From NCBI RefSeq assembly GCF_963676685.1, contig NC_092346.1, forward strand, positions 30,517,133-30,581,132: a DNA stretch of 64,000 nucleotides. Direction: 5' to 3'. A program made the translations under genes and the position numbers. This document shows positions 1 to 13,250 of the stretch, in pieces. The stretch comes from Mytilus edulis. Its lineage: Eukaryota; Mollusca; Bivalvia; Mytilida; Mytilidae. Under the pieces are notes generated by a model. The model made no database searches, was not told the DNA's origin, and was given only the letters and a program-made list of their open reading frames with translations. How positions within the stretch are numbered: the first letter of the stretch is position 1; each line of letters starts with the position of its first letter.

Positions 1-464
1 GTGTAAACATTCATACAAATTTCAAACAGAATATGATAGAAAATGACGGCGCCACAAAAAAACTGATGACGGCAGAAAACAAAAGAAGTCTGAAAAATCT
101 ATAAAACAAAGGCATGAAGTTGTTTCGGAGGAGAACATAGTTTAAAACGATAATCTTACGACTTATTTAGCTTCTAGATGATATGACAATCACAGTCTTG
201 ATTTAAAAAACATGCACGTACAATATGATATAAAAAGAAGATATGGTATGATTGCCAATGAAACAATTCTCCACAAAAGGCCAAATGACATAGAAATTAA
301 CAACTATAGGTCACTTTACAGCCTTTAACAATAAGTAAAGCCCATACCGCATAGTCATCTATAACAGGCACTAAATGATAAATGTAAAACAATTGAAACG
401 AGAAAACTAACAGCTTATTAATGTAGAAAAAACAAGTGAAACTGCGAGCTACTGCTCACTGATG
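1..464. other. Intergenic sequence, old repeat fragment
   Basis: No gene is seen. Bases 200-330 resemble, in reverse orientation, the dispersed segment at about 9825-9945 (shared 'ataccacatcttctttt' and 'attgccaatgaaac'-type words), so this is probably a worn repeat. Confidence 0.4.
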
Positions 465-948
465 ATACCCCCGCCGCAAGTGGATAATATTAATTGTGTA
501 AAAATATGCAAGTGTTCGGTAAACAGGAAGTTGTCGCGTGATGAATCTGAAAACGCATCAAACGGTATAGCTGACTTATATTAACCCTTAAACCAAATTT
601 CAGAAATCCTTGTATTGTAGTTCCTGAGAAAAATGTGACGAAAAATTTTCAACTTGGCTATCATGTGTAAAATCAAACAAGTGTTCGGTAAACAGGAAGT
701 TGCTGAGTGATGAATCTGAAAACGCATCACACGGTATAGCTGACTTATATCAAGCCTGAAACAAATTTCAGAAATTCTGTTAGTGTAGTTCCTGAGAAAA
801 ATGTGACGAAAAATATTCACGGGACGGACGGACGGACTGACAGACTGACGGACTGACGGACTGATGGACTGATGGACTGACGGACTGACGGAAGGACAGA
901 CAGAGAGGTAAAACAGTATACCCCCCTTTTTTTCAAAGCGGGGGTATA
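465..948. repeat. TIR-bounded dispersed repeat with internal dimer and 4-bp microsatellite
   Basis: The left end reads ATACCCCCGC and the right end reads GCGGGGGTAT, giving short terminal inverted repeats. Inside are two direct copies of a unit starting CAAGTGTTCGGTAAACAGGAA at about 509 and 678 (period 169 bp). These are followed by a GGACTGAC/GGACGGAC simple repeat at 822-906 and a C-run/G-run hairpin at 917-948. The layout looks like a non-autonomous mobile repeat of molluscan genomes; the family is not named here. Open frames across it come from the simple repeat and are not genes. Confidence 0.7.
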
Positions 949-1258
949 ATGAACGAAAAACAAATATGTAACACATGAACAAACGGCAACCACTGAATTA
1001 TAGACTCCTGACTTGGGACCGGCATGGACATACAGAATTTTGCGGGGATAAACATACAAGGTCTCCTCCTAACTTGGGACAGTGGTGTAACAGTACAACA
1101 TAAGAACGAAGTTGTAAAAGGATTAGCTCATCAAATTGATACAAATAGAAATACATTTTACAAAAACACAGAGTGGACATGGTCGACAAGTTTGTAAAAA
1201 TAAGAAAAACCTAAAACTCTCTAGATTTGGTTTGATAGAAATAATCTGTGTATTGTAA

Positions 1259-1312
1259 ATAGTTATCAAAGGTACCAGGATTATTATTTAGTACGCCAGA
1301 CGCGCGTTTCAA
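1259..1312 (-). repeat. Partial copy of mussel GGTACCAGGATTAT repeat
   Basis: It carries the recurring words ATAGTTATCAAAGGTACCAGG and GTACGCCAGACGCGCGTTTC found again near 12.3, 12.6, 15.0, 15.6, 23.4, 63.2, 63.6 and 63.9 kb. It lies just beyond the last lectin exon, so reading that exon through would translate this repeat. Confidence 0.75.
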
Positions 1313-1391
1313 GAAATAAGATAATGATCTCATGCATACCGTTATAAAAAAGTGTATAAACACATGTTTTTATGTGTATGCTAAAACTTAC

Positions 1392-4300
1392 AATTGGAAA
1401 CTCGCAAACATATGCCTCGATTTCTCCAGAACAAGAATCTGAATCCCATTCAAAATCAAGTCTACCCAAATCCCACTCGAGTTCAAAACAACTTTTATTA
1501 TTTAAAAGAGGGTCATCACCAATTTCTAAAAAAGATATTAATTGCATTAAAGGTCAAGTGCAAATTTTTTATAATTTTGATAGAAAACAAAAATACTTCT
1601 ATATATGATTTATTTAAATAATGAATGATTATAAGTTACATTCGAAGTATGTATATCTGTTCATAATACGAAGACATCTAAATTAAGAAAATGTCAAATG
1701 ATCATATTAAGAGATAACAGTTAGGAAGGTTTGCTTTGTTGAAAACTATTTGAATATAAAATGACATGATTAACATGTAAGAAATAGATGAGAACTTAGA
1801 TAGATTATGGAACTTTCAAATACAAAATAATAGATGAATTTAGGTCTGTTTTAGATTTACCTATAACATCCTATTTCCAAACAGTTTGAAACATTCCATA
1901 GATATTTAGTTAACCTGAATTGGTTAACAGATGTATTGATATTCATTGGCATACGGTCGATTTCTATCCGACCCAGCTTATGTGTGAATGAGTTTCATTG
2001 TCAATTTATTAACCAGGCGATATATTCCTGCGTACTACTTCGGGTAATTGTTAATGTATATCGACGCATAACGCTATGAATACACCCTTAGACATCTGTA
2101 CAGTAGGTTTACACAATTAATTATTTCTTTTGTTTTCTTTTCCTTTCATATATATATATATAACATCTTCATGCCTTATATATCATGTACTGCAGTACGC
2201 CGCTAGATTAAAACTGACGTGGAAAGGTAACACACGGCCAGCGAAAGCTCTTTTTAAGAGAGCCCAGGTGGTCGTGTGGTCTAGCGGGACGGCTGCAGTG
2301 CAGGCGATTTGGTGTCACGATATCACAGTAGCATGGGTTCGAATCCCAGCGAGGGAAGAACCAAAAATTTGCGAAAGCAAATTTACAGATCTAACATTGT
2401 TGGGTTGATGTTTAGACGAGTTGTATATATATATATATATCAAACAATAAATGTTCACTCCTCCAATTTTCATGAAATTTCTTCATATCACCTCATAAAT
2501 ATGTGCAGTTTCATATGACTACTTTCAAATGATTTTTGTAATTTTAAGATTCCAATTTTTTTAATTTTCATGTCACAATATTAAGATATTTATGCATATA
2601 CACATACATATATGATCTTGTTTCTCTTATTTTCTCGGGAAGAACCAGAAAACATCAAATATTTCGGAGGTTCGAAATTTCATAAAAATCGGTATAAATA
2701 AAACTTTAAAGTATTCTAGAAAAAAAATTACAAATGAGTATAGAATGATATGGAATATGCTGAAAACTTGCCAGGAAGAAATTGTGTTGATATGCTGTAC
2801 AACAGTAAGAAATACATTTCAGCAAGGACCAGTAAGTCGATTATGCATTTCATGATGATGTGTACTATATAGTTACATGTTGATGTTGATGTGAGCATAC
2901 ACTACCTTCAACCAAAAACCTTACAACAAAACTTAAACCGGATTGAAACATATGGACTGACAGACGAACGATAAGATCGATCAAAATAAATATCCTCTTT
3001 TATGGTTAGCGGTACATAAGATAATATTGGATATCGAATAAAAATATGTTAATGTTAGTGCATGTACAGTGAAACTTGTTAAAACCGAACCTCTTCGGGA
3101 CTTATGATTTTGTTCGGTTTGACTGATGTTTGGTTTTATCAGGTTCACAACGAACATTATTTGATATGACTATGCTTAAGAACATGTTTGGTTTATACAG
3201 ATTTTCGGTTATACAGCATTCGGTTAAGTCAGGTTTCGCTGTATAAATTTATTTAACATTTCATGAATTGCCAAGATAGCACTAGAAACATATAATTGTG
3301 TTAATGAAAAATGTTAAAACTGTAAAATGGTCAATATACATACGTATACCATATGGTAGATTGGTCGGGTCAAATATGTCATTTGTTCCTGCATAAACAT
3401 AACTGTTTCTGTCAGCTAAATTATTTGCTCCAGTGAACACGTCAAACTGATCTAACTTTCCTGCAAAAGATACAAAATTAATTGACAGCATTACTTATTT
3501 TATATTTATTTGGAATACAAACGATAAGAATTTATCGTAAAAAGGGATCTTTTATTGCATCATTGTATCAGATTTGTAACGGATGTTTTAATTAATTAGA
3601 TATATAAATTATCCATTTTGTATAGTATACCTCCAAAGTTCATTAACATTTTATTAGTTGCTTTACTTTGAACATTAATCAAAAGTCTTTCATGGGTATT
3701 TCTAATCTAGTACATGTAGTAGAATATACAAATTGAACTGCATTTACTATCATGTCAAATTTTATAACCGAAATGCTAGTACTACTGTATAAAACTGAGA
3801 ATAAAAATGGGAAATATGGCAAAGGGAACAACCCAGACAAAGAGCAGACAACAGTCGAAGGCCACCAATGGGTCTTCAACGCAGCGAGAAAATACCACAC
3901 CCGGAGGTGGTCCTCGGCTTGACCATAAAAAAATTTGTGTACTAGATCAATGAAAATGGACATCACACTAAACTCCAGAACAAAATAAAAGCAATAGGGA
4001 CATGATTTTGTGGTGTGCTTCCTTATTTTCTAATTCTTGTCAGATATTCGGAATCCTCTGGTTTTATCAATGTAGTGCCATTTAAATTTGTACTCACTTA
4101 CCCCTTCTTTTCTTAATTCATTATTTCGTTACATATATTTCAAAGGGCCGTATTTGAAAGTCTTATCAAATTCTTGTTATGTTTAAATGTTTTAGAAAAA
4201 GGTGCCAATGGGAAATGTATGAAAAATCAAGAGAGAATTATTTCCCGCAAAATATTTCGATGGTTTTTATCTTGGAAACGAGCATACAAACACTTTATTT

Positions 4301-7300
4301 TTTCTGCTTTTTTTAGTTCCTTTATATACTTACTTTTAATTTATAGATCTCTTTTAAAAAGCTGGTTATTTTGAAACAGTGTAGATAACATCCATAAGGG
4401 AAAACAACAGATCAATAGGGATCTTCCTACAATTATGTGTAACTTTATATCTGAGTAATGTTGCAACCTGATATCAAGTATTTGATCTTACAACCGGAAC
4501 CAAAAACGACTGATGGCCGGTAAAAACCTATATTATATCCTCGATATTTCGTAGTTTAGATATGACAAGAGCTGCACTGACTATTACGCATATCTCCGCC
4601 TCCAACACAATAACGAAAATAAATATGCAAACCTATCTAATAGACTAATGCAATTGCTACAAAATTTACTTGAAGATAGAAAATGTGTCAACTGCTTACC
4701 ATATATATCAAATTTGACTAAAACTGCTTCAGCCTCTTCTCTTGAATCTGGAATCCACAAGTAAGCACCAGGAGTACTGGTGCATATCGCCTAGACAGAA
4801 AAAAAAATAAAGTATGGAATGGTATACATTTCTAGTTTTTGTATATAAAAAAAAATACGATTTCAATGTAATAAAATTTACTAATATCCACAGCTGCAGC
4901 ATTACTCTTATATAAAAAAAAAGTGTCAAAACAAATTTGATCTGACGATTATGTTCCACGAGTCGATTATAACTAGAGGCTCTAAAGAGCCTATGTCGCT
5001 CACTTTGGTCTATGTGAATATTCAACAAAGGACACAGATGGATTCATGACAAAATTGTGTTTTGGTGATGGTGATGTGTTTGTAGATCTTACTTTACTGA
5101 ATATTCTTGCTGCTTACAATTATCTCTATCTATAATGATTGGCCTAGTAGTTTCAGTGGAAAATGTTAGTAGAAATTTACAAATTTTATGAAAATTGTTA
5201 AAAATTGACTATAAAGGGCAATAACTCCTTCAGAGGTCAATTGACCATTTTGGTCATGTTGACTTATTTTTAGGTCTTACTGTGCTGTAAATTATTGCTG
5301 TTTACAGTATCTCTATCTATAATAATATTCAAGATAATAACAAAAAACCGCAAAATTTCCTTCAAATTACTAATTGCGGGAGAGAAACCCAATAACGGGC
5401 TGTCCAAATCATCTGAAAATTAGAGCAGATAGATCTTGACCTGATAAACTATATCACCCCCTGTCAGATTTGCTCTAAATGCTTTGGATTTTGAGTAATA
5501 AGCCAAAAACTGCATGTTACCCCTATGTTCTATGTTAAGCCATGGCAGCCCTCTTGGTTAGTTGGCTGGGTCACCGAACACAATTTTTTTAACTGGATAC
5601 CCCAATGATGATTGTGGCCAAGTTTGGTTTAATTTGGCCAAGTAGTTTCAGAGGAGAAGATTGTTGTAAAAGATAACTAAAATTTATGAAAAATGGTTAA
5701 AAATTTACTATAAAGGGCAATAACTCCTAAAGGGGTCAACTGATCATTTTGGTCTTGTTGTCTTATTTGAAAATCTTACTTTGCTTAACATTTTTGCTGT
5801 TTACAGTTTATCTCTATCTATAATAATATTCAAGATAATAACCATCTTATCGTCGAGACACAAAACAAAACATCAATTTTCTAAAAGACCTGTTATATGT
5901 TATACATTACAGTTTTGCAGTTTTTACCTGCTGGTGATTTGTTATAATAGTTCATTTGTTAAAGTATATTTTAACTAAAAAGTTCTTGACTTAAAAATAC
6001 CAGTATGTTGTATATTGAACTCACATTTGCTACATGCCAATCTGTTCTATTTTCTGTATTACTGCCTCCAAAAAGGTAACAATTTGAACTAATACTTTGG
6101 TTAGTTAGTTTTGTGTATCCATCTGGACATGTGGTTGGGAGAGTTTTGCAAGGGGCTATAAATAAAGAATAATAACGAAATTGATACTATTTCCTGTTGA
6201 TTTAGCATGTTTATTGTTACCTTTAAATCTATATACGTTTGCCTAAAATCGATAACAGAAACTATTTCAGTGCACAGATAAAATCGAAAATCTTGGACTC
6301 ACGAAATTTATGAAATTGGTTTTTTTTAGTTGTAAGGTAAGATCGAGTACAAAAGTTCATTTAGCTAATCACAGAACGTATGTAAGCTTATAAACAAAAT
6401 AAAGCAAGTTAAATTGTGTACTAACAATTTAACATACACGTCCTATTATACGATACTCGTACTTACTACAAACATTCAAGATCATCCAATAAAATTGAAA
6501 ATGGAAATGGGGAATGTGTCAAGGAGACAACAACCCGACCCAAAAGTAGATAACAGCCGAAGGCCACCAATGGGTCTTCAATGCAGCGATCATCAAATGT
6601 TGATTTTCATACTTTATTTAGAAATTGCATCCTTGTTTTTTAACATAATGAATTTAAGTACTAAAAAAGAACAAGAAACACAAGAATAAATATTAAACCA
6701 AAACCATTAGCATGATAATGTAACTTAAAATGTATAGAAACCTAATATTGTAAAAAAAATCGTCCATCCAAAATCAAATTCCAACAACGTCCATGTTTAG
6801 ACAATTAGACCATGCATGATTAATTCAAGTCAATAGAGAACTAATCTACTTGTCACATTAAGAATGCATATGTTGGTGCACTTATCATACCCTAATCGTA
6901 ATTCAAAGTATCTCTAAACAGGAGGTAAATGTTTGACAGGTCTCAAAGGCCCCCTCGTTACCAAGATACCAAGATGTTGATCAAACTATAGGTCATTCTG
7001 TTTTAAATAACTCGAAAATATTTCGACGATTTTTTTCAGTTAATTCAACATTATATTGAAGAAAACAAAAGCATGAGAAAAAATAGAAGTGTATCCCTAA
7101 AAGTACCTCGCACGATACAACTAACCACTTCTGAGCTGCGGATTGTTGATGAAATAATTCAATCAATAGTGTTGGGAAAAATATGTGACGAAAATGTCTG
7201 TTCGATACCACTGGAGGTAAGGAATGACGGAGGTTAATAAATGCAATGTTTTATAGTATAAAGTCATAACAGTAAAATTAACAATTCTTCAGGAAGTATA

Positions 7301-8964
7301 TCACAATAAAAGAGAAAACGTAACACATTACATCAATAACATTATAATCTTTTAAAAATATCGGTGCAATAACTCTTGTAAGGCTCAAAGTGTTGAAAAT
7401 AACAGAATTGTCATCAGTAACTTAATTTTCATTTTCAACTACATACCAGAACAAATCAATTAAGAACTGTAACAACTTTACCTTTACATTTTTTGCACTG
7501 ATTTTCCTGGTCATAGTTCACATATCTCTCACCGCTTAATTTGTAGTTGTACTTTGCCTTGTTTTTGTATTTGCCCTTGCATTGGGGTTTACCTATACAA
7601 AATTGTATGCTCAAAATAAACATATAATCAAACATAAGAAGATATTGAAAGTCATTTCATTCCTGATAATCAGTTACCTCTTTTAATTGGTACATTCTGA
7701 ACTTAAATCAAACATATTGAACATAATGGTAATTATTATTTTTTGATCCTATACAAGGAAGACAACTTATTATAAATTAAGGAATGTATCTCCCTCATGC
7801 AAAGCTCTGATTCCTTTCACGAATTTGACTATCCTTTTTGGACCTTTTGGATTATAGCTCTTCATCTTTTATATAAGCTTTGGATTTCAAATATTTTGGC
7901 CACGAGCATCACTGAAGAGACATATTTTGTCGAAATGCGCATCTGGTGCAACAAAATTGGTACCGTTGATTTTATTATTTACTTTCGACAGGTAAATAAA
8001 CTTATCATAGATTTCAGGCTTTTAAAATTTGTACACCAGACGTTCTTTTCATTTTCAAAAGACTCATCATTGTCGCTTGAAACAAGCAAAAATACAAAAA
8101 AAATAAAAAGGTCAAATAAGGTACGAAACTGAAGAGCATTGCGAACACAAACACCGAAAGTATTTTTCCAAAGACAACTTCGGTAATCTAATTTTTAGGG
8201 TAGAAAATCCTGAGTATGTCGCAAAATTATTGCCTTAAAAATGTTACTCTGTTAATATAAATATCAGAAACAAACAAAAAAACGTAATGCCGTAGCTTAT
8301 GCTTTAAAAGAATAATTTAAAAATCTATTCAAATCAAATTTACCAAATGTGAATGATGTCATGTTATTTCTTAAGTTGTTATTACTGGTATTGTCGACAG
8401 TTATTTTACTTCAACTTTCAAGGTTGTGAAGAATAAAATAAAAAAAAACCTAGACCAGGGAAAAATATTATATTATCAAAAGGAAAACAAATATATTGAA
8501 TTTGAAATAAAACACAAGTGTGTTTTATTTTAATAAATTCCTCAAAATTCAATAAACGTGTCCACATTTTTGATTTCTTGTCTCATACAAAATTAAGAAA
8601 ATTTACAAAAATGATTAGATAATTAGGTTAAATCTGATATCTGTCTTATCATGATTCAATTGATCTCGGATATTTCATGAATTGTCCGATCCATATTCCG
8701 TCATGAATTGTCTGATCCTTATCATAGTGTCGTTTTAGTTTCCTTTCTAAATTTTATTTTCAATAGACTGGTGATTTAACAATATGTCAAGTTGACTGAA
8801 TAGAAACTATATCGGTCATATTTATCTTTAATCTTAAAAGTAATATTTTCATCAAAAATATCATCTTTACAACTCATGATTTTCTTGCTTTAAATAAAAC
8901 ACTTACCTTCAGAATGTAGAAAAACTATTAAGCAAAGCAATGCGGCTACAACTCGAATCTTCAT
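1392..8964 (-). CDS. Secreted C-type lectin domain protein (spliced, 3' end not found)
   Basis: Six minus-strand exons join in frame with GT/AG borders: 8964-8907, 7592-7482, 6155-6025, 4790-4700, 3460-3350 and 1525-1392 (636 nt, 212 codons). Exon 1 encodes a signal peptide (MKIRVVAALLCLIVFLHSE). Exon 2 is a Lys-rich linker with three Cys. Exons 3-6 form one C-type lectin-like domain: CPDGYTKL opening, TDWHVANAICTS, GAYLWIPDSREEAEAVL helix 2, then FEWDSDSCSGEIEAYVCEF at the end with the usual closing Cys pair. I see no classical EPN/QPD sugar-binding triplet, so glycan and calcium binding are uncertain. Exon 6 ends at a GTAAGT donor and a terminal exon is expected below 1392. Reading through instead gives a stop at 1284-1286 inside a repeat, which is less likely. 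A TATA-like box lies at 9041-9050. Bivalve lectins of this kind are often immune or mucus proteins; that role is inferred. Confidence 0.85.
2262..2440 (+). repeat. tRNA-derived SINE
   Basis: A tRNA-like head contains a Pol III A box (TGGTCTAGCGG, 2277-2287) and a perfect B box (GGTTCGAATCC, 2336-2346). It is followed by a non-tRNA body and a (TA)n tail at about 2424-2440. The head does not fold into a normal cloverleaf and is continuous with the tail, so it is a SINE and not a tRNA gene. It sits in the last visible intron of the lectin gene, on the opposite strand. Confidence 0.8.
3067..3241. repeat. pogo/Tc1-type MITE with TA target duplication
   Basis: The left end is TA-CAGTGAAACTTGTTAAAA and the right end in reverse complement is TA-CAGCGAAACCTGACTTAA, so TIRs of about 25 bp begin with CAG and are flanked by TA (3065-3066 and 3242-3243). 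There is no coding capacity in 175 bp. It is in a lectin intron. Confidence 0.75.
3800..3935 (-). repeat. Retroelement 3'-tail fragment
   Basis: Reverse-complement copy of the segment that follows the reverse transcriptase fragment at about 18260-18420 (shared words: gaaggccaccaatgggtctt, cacccggaggtggtcct). It is therefore a 5'-truncated retroelement insertion. Confidence 0.65.
4974..5870 (-). repeat. Degenerate copy of the ~500-bp 'ggcaataactcc' repeat
   Basis: It begins AGAGGCTCTAAAGAGCC..GCTCAC and contains 'aaagggcaataactcc', 'gaccattttggtcatgttga' and 'tttacagt.tatctctatctataat', all in reverse orientation to the arrays at 36.3-38.1 kb and 40.6-43.0 kb. Two partly overlapping units are visible. 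Confidence 0.75.
6495..6600 (-). repeat. Retroelement 3'-tail fragment
   Basis: Contains 'aaaatggaaatggggaatgt' and 'gaaggccaccaatgggtctt', the reverse complement of the tail ending near 18420. It is a short worn copy in a lectin intron. Confidence 0.65.
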
Positions 8965-9040
8965 TTGACTCCAATTTGCTTTAATATCTTTGAACGTTGA
9001 TATCTGCAAAGTTAAGTCTGTTACAGGCTCTAAAATTTAA

Positions 9041-9050
9041 CTTTATATAG
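9041..9050 (-). promoter_or_regulatory. TATA-like box of the lectin gene
   Basis: The minus strand reads CTATATAAAG, 77-86 bp upstream of the lectin start codon at 8964. The spacing fits a TATA box with a short 5' leader starting near 9015. Position and sequence are seen; function is inferred. Confidence 0.55.
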
Positions 9051-9064
9051 TTCATAATACAGTT

Positions 9065-11130
9065 GTAGAAATATGAAAATATCAGGTGTATCCAATCAAA
9101 TGTTGACAAATATTAACACTCGAAATAAACTTTGGGTTATTATTTTTGTTCATCATAAAAAAATATCAAATGGTTTTTTTTTGTTCAGCTTCACTACTAT
9201 CACAGTGTAATGCGTCATTTGTGACAGATGCTGCAGATGCCCTTTGGTTGGTATTGTGGAGCGTTTAAATATGTCAAGTTTTATAGACTTCAGCCTTTTT
9301 GATTTTGCCTGGCAGTTTAGTATCTTTCTTGATTTATCTTTAATATTTGCCTTTTTTGTTCATTGTTACGATTTTCATGTATTGAAGCTGGTGTGTTTTG
9401 ATTCTTCTTTATAATTTAGTGCATTATTCGCATGTATCACATGTATCAAACTTGTTATATTTACTTGATTTTAAGTAAATATAAAAAATTTGAAATGTGT
9501 GCTACTTTTTACAATTTATTCTAATGCAAGCTAGCATGGAAGCAGCTAAGGAAAATATAACCAATCGATACCTAGAGAATAATATCTGTCCCGGTCAATG
9601 GGATAATTTAGGCCGTCAATCAATAGCTACAGCCACACTGTTTTGAATATGATTCTAAGTGATATGACAAAGTATCACATAAATGGTAAGTAATACAGAT
9701 CTAAGGTACGTGTATTTGACGTCCTGGGGTCTTCATATGTTGATGTGTTACATAATTGTTTTTCGTTCATTTTTTAATTGTTTTATATTTGTCATTTCGA
9801 GCTTTTATAGCAGACTATTCGATATGGGATTTAATCATTGTTGGAGGCCTTACGGTGACCTTTAGTTGTTAATTTCTGTGTCATTTTGTCGCTTGTAGAG
9901 AGATGTCTCGTTTATAATCATACCACATCTTCTTTTTTTTATATTGACAACACCATTGTACAAAAAAAGGATGGAAAAACACAAAAGCATGACCTAGAAA
10001 ATAAAAGACTGAACAACAAAAAACCCACAATAAACCATTTTTCAATGATTTTAAATTTCTTTTTTGATTTCTAGCCTTTAAACTGTTTCGTTTTGAACGC
10101 CACTGATTTGTCTATTGTAGACACAACACACACCTGGCGAACTAAATCAAAGCCTGGTTTCGGAAAGGTCGATGCCAATGATGAATTGTCTTTTGTTGTA
10201 ATGGTATCATGAGCGAGTGAAAAATCATATGCCCAGAATCTGTAAAAATAAATCCGGTAATTGAATATTACTTTTCACCATTTTTGCATCATTTTTTTAA
10301 AGAAACATATGATTGCTTTTTCGAACATAAAATTTCATCTCAAAACATACAAGTTGTATCGGGGAGGGTATATCATATCTTTCATTCAAATGGCCCTCGT
10401 CATAACATGTAGTCACCGCAATATCGAAGACCAATTATTTGTTTACATTTAAAATTTTACATTATTTTCAATATCCATTACAACGAGAACATGTTAATGT
10501 AATATGATTTGTAATATCTTTCAGTTTTGCTGGTGTGTTTTGTACATAATATTATGTCCGTGTAACCTTTTATGTTTCTTTGGTACATATGACGTGGCTT
10601 TGTACTTAACATCCCGCCATTATGTTATTGTTCTAATATAATGACATTATGTTATTGCTCTATCATAATATTGAAAATACTTTGAACGAAAAAATTATTT
10701 TATATCTCTTCCTGTGTGACATTACATTCTAACGTCAAACATGCGACTCTCAACTAGAGTCGGGTTGTTGTCGCTTTGACACATTCCTCATTTCAATTCT
10801 CAATGTTATTGATGTGAACCTTGCAGTCACAGTACTTCACATATTTGTTGATTTTAAATACATATAGGCCTATAAGCAGTAAGCACTGCATGTGGTTGTT
10901 TAATTTTATATATCTTTTTCTGTGCTTCTTTGTTAAATATTTGTTTGTTTTTGTTATGATTGAGATTGTGATACGGTGATGATTGCTGTATCCCTTTTAT
11001 GTTTGTTTTGTTCACTCATCGTTATAAATATAATGGAATTTGGTGCGACTGTCATACAAGTGAGAGATTTAGCGCTAAAAAACCAGGTTCAATCCACCAT
11101 TTCTAGGAGTTTTTGATTTTTTTGCAATTT
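9065..11130. other. Gene-free AT-rich stretch with repeat scraps
   Basis: I recognise no gene. Bases 9825-9945 carry a dispersed segment also seen near 200-330, and 10735-10805 carry the retroelement tail words 'gtcgggttgttgtcgctttgacacattcc'. The rest is unremarkable. Confidence 0.5.
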
Positions 11131-11134
11131 GATT

Positions 11135-11660
11135 AGAACGTATGTCTCGAAATGGACTAGGAGTGTCGATTGAAAACAAAATTTTACGACAAAAAGATGA
11201 TTTCAGCTTCCCAATTGGGACCTTTTCATTTTTAAACAAAGTTGAAATCATCACTTCGTAAATTTTAAGGACGCCATCACGAGTTGGTTGACTGTTACGG
11301 AATATCTGTTATACAGATGATATTGGATACTTTCCTTATGTCTTAACTACAATCCCGTTCCCTTTTCACGAATGTGACATACCGAATAAGACTATTTACA
11401 GGCTTTGTAATAACATGATCAACACGACTGGTGCCACATGTAAAGCAATGCGACTGTCGTACAAGTGAGGTATAGTGCTATAAAACCAGGCTCAATTCAC
11501 CATTTTCTACATTTGAAAATGCCTGTACATAGTCAGGAATATGACAGTTGTTGTCCATTCGTTTGATGTGTTTTATCATTTGATTTTGCCATTGGATAAA
11601 GGACTGTCCGTTTTGAATTTTCCTCGGGGTCAGTATTTTTGTGATTTTACTTTTTATGAT
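11135..11660 (+). pseudogene. Retroelement remnant (reverse transcriptase relatives)
   Basis: The text around 11180-11230 translates to a KDDFSFPI-like stretch resembling the KRDDFSFPIVNY segment of the reverse transcriptase at 17111, then loses frame. The following 200 bp and the segment 11500-11660 look like mussel retroelement 3' sequence. No open frame survives. Confidence 0.5.
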
Positions 11661-11693
11661 AATAACATATTTATACAGAATGAAATATTATAT

Positions 11694-13066
11694 AATGTAC
11701 ACAGTATTTATATATATATTAATGACTTTTTAACAATGTTAGGTTATTTAAAGTTTGCTTTTCAATTATAGCTTTGAGAATAAAAACCAAAAACCAGAAA
11801 ATTGCCAAAAATCCCCATCCATTAGCATCACTTTCTATTATTTGAAAGAAGAAATAGGTAGGTCTTTGATTTCCTGAGACATAATCTCTATCTATTATGG
11901 TTTCGAGATATTAGACAATTAAGTTTTATTATAAGACAGGGCGCCCATATTGGTTGACATGAAGGAACAAAAATCAAACTGTACAATAGATACCATTACA
12001 ACCAAAGAATTAAAGTCTAGACTTCCGTTGCAAGTTAAATTAACTCATGTAAGTAAATTTTATATTTTCTCATAAAAGTAATTTTATAGAAAATTAAAAA
12101 CAACTTGTTTATACAATGCCCCTAACTGAGAATGCTTTCATGCATCAATTCAATCTATGTATTTCTTGATAAATTCATGTTTTTTGTTGCAGCAGTTTGC
12201 TATCATATTAGTTAATTTATTGATTTAATCAAAAATGTATCATACAAAATCTTTGTTTTCCTTCAGATGGTGTTACTAAATTATAATCCTGGTACCTTTG
12301 ATAACTATTTACATCACTGGGTCGATGCCGCTGCTGATAGACTTTTCGTCCCCGAGGGTATCATCAGCCCAGTAGTCAGCACGTCGGTGTTGACATGAAT
12401 ATTAATTATGTGGTCATTTTTATTAATTTCCTGTTTACAAAACTTTTATTTTTTTCGAAAAACTAAGGATTTTTTTTTTGTCCCAGACATAGATTACCTT
12501 AGCCGTATTTGGCACAACTTTTTGAAACTTTAGATCCTCAATGCTCTTCAACTTTGTATTTGTTTGACTTGATAACTATTTTGATCTGCGCGTCACTGAT
12601 GAGTCTTATGTAGACGAAGCGCGCGTCTGGCGTACTGAATGATAATCCTGGTACTTTTGATAACTTATTATTTTATATTCTATTTAAAAATGATAATAGT
12701 ACTTTTGTACAAAAATAAAATAAAGATTGTTTCACTACATCACGCTGTATTAAACAATAAACGTTACAATACTTTATGTTTATTTGTAAAACTGTATGCT
12801 TATTTACGTTAAGTAATGCAGCTGGGTTCTTTAAACAATTGTAAAACCAGTCTATTATATTGATGTAATGCACAGTTTTGTAATTGTTTGTTGAACTGGA
12901 CATACATTGTTTTACAATTGTCATATGATCTGTGTGCACCATAAACAATTCCTCTTGAACGTGTACGAGTGAGCAGTTTATATATGCATGTAAGTAATGC
13001 AGCATAGACCATCAAACACTTCAAAAGCCTATAACTATGCTGCATTCTTATGCACGTAAAGTAATT
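11694..13066 (+). repeat. Copy A of a ~1.37-kb direct repeat
   Basis: Starts ATGTACACAGTATTTATATA and ends ..TGCACGTAAAGTAATT. It is closely repeated at 14042-15417, offset 2348 bp. Inside are two copies of the GGTACC..GATAACTATTTAC repeat (about 12285-12400 and 12540-12665) and motifs of the form 'ttgtaaaac..' alternating with 'aagtaatgcagc'. The minus-strand frame of 110 codons at 12673-13005 recurs in copy B but encodes nothing recognisable. Confidence 0.85.
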
Positions 13067-13250
13067 CAACCAGGTTTGTCAAACAGCTGTAAAAATGTGC
13101 ATGCTTTAATATCTATGTAATGCCCCATTTTACTAAAGAAAAAATAACTGGGAATGCACTGTTTTACAATTTTCAGACTAACTGTACTCCAGGCACATTA
13201 CCCCTGGAAATTGTACAAGTGAATAGTTCGTATATAAATACATGGAGATT
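12800..13250 (+). repeat. Diverged ~185-bp tandem units inside copy A
   Basis: Two successive blocks share order and wording: 'aagtaat.cagc/caac..ggtt', 'aaac..tgtaaaa', 'atgtaatgc', 'tgttttacaatt', 'tgtac.agtga..agtt.tatat'. The first starts near 12810 and the second near 13058. Such core repeats recall bivalve Helitron-type elements, but I cannot show the hallmark ends. Confidence 0.5.

Noticed and set aside
2262-2350. tRNA gene
   Set aside because: A and B boxes are good but the sequence does not fold as a tRNA and continues into a SINE body and (TA)n tail.
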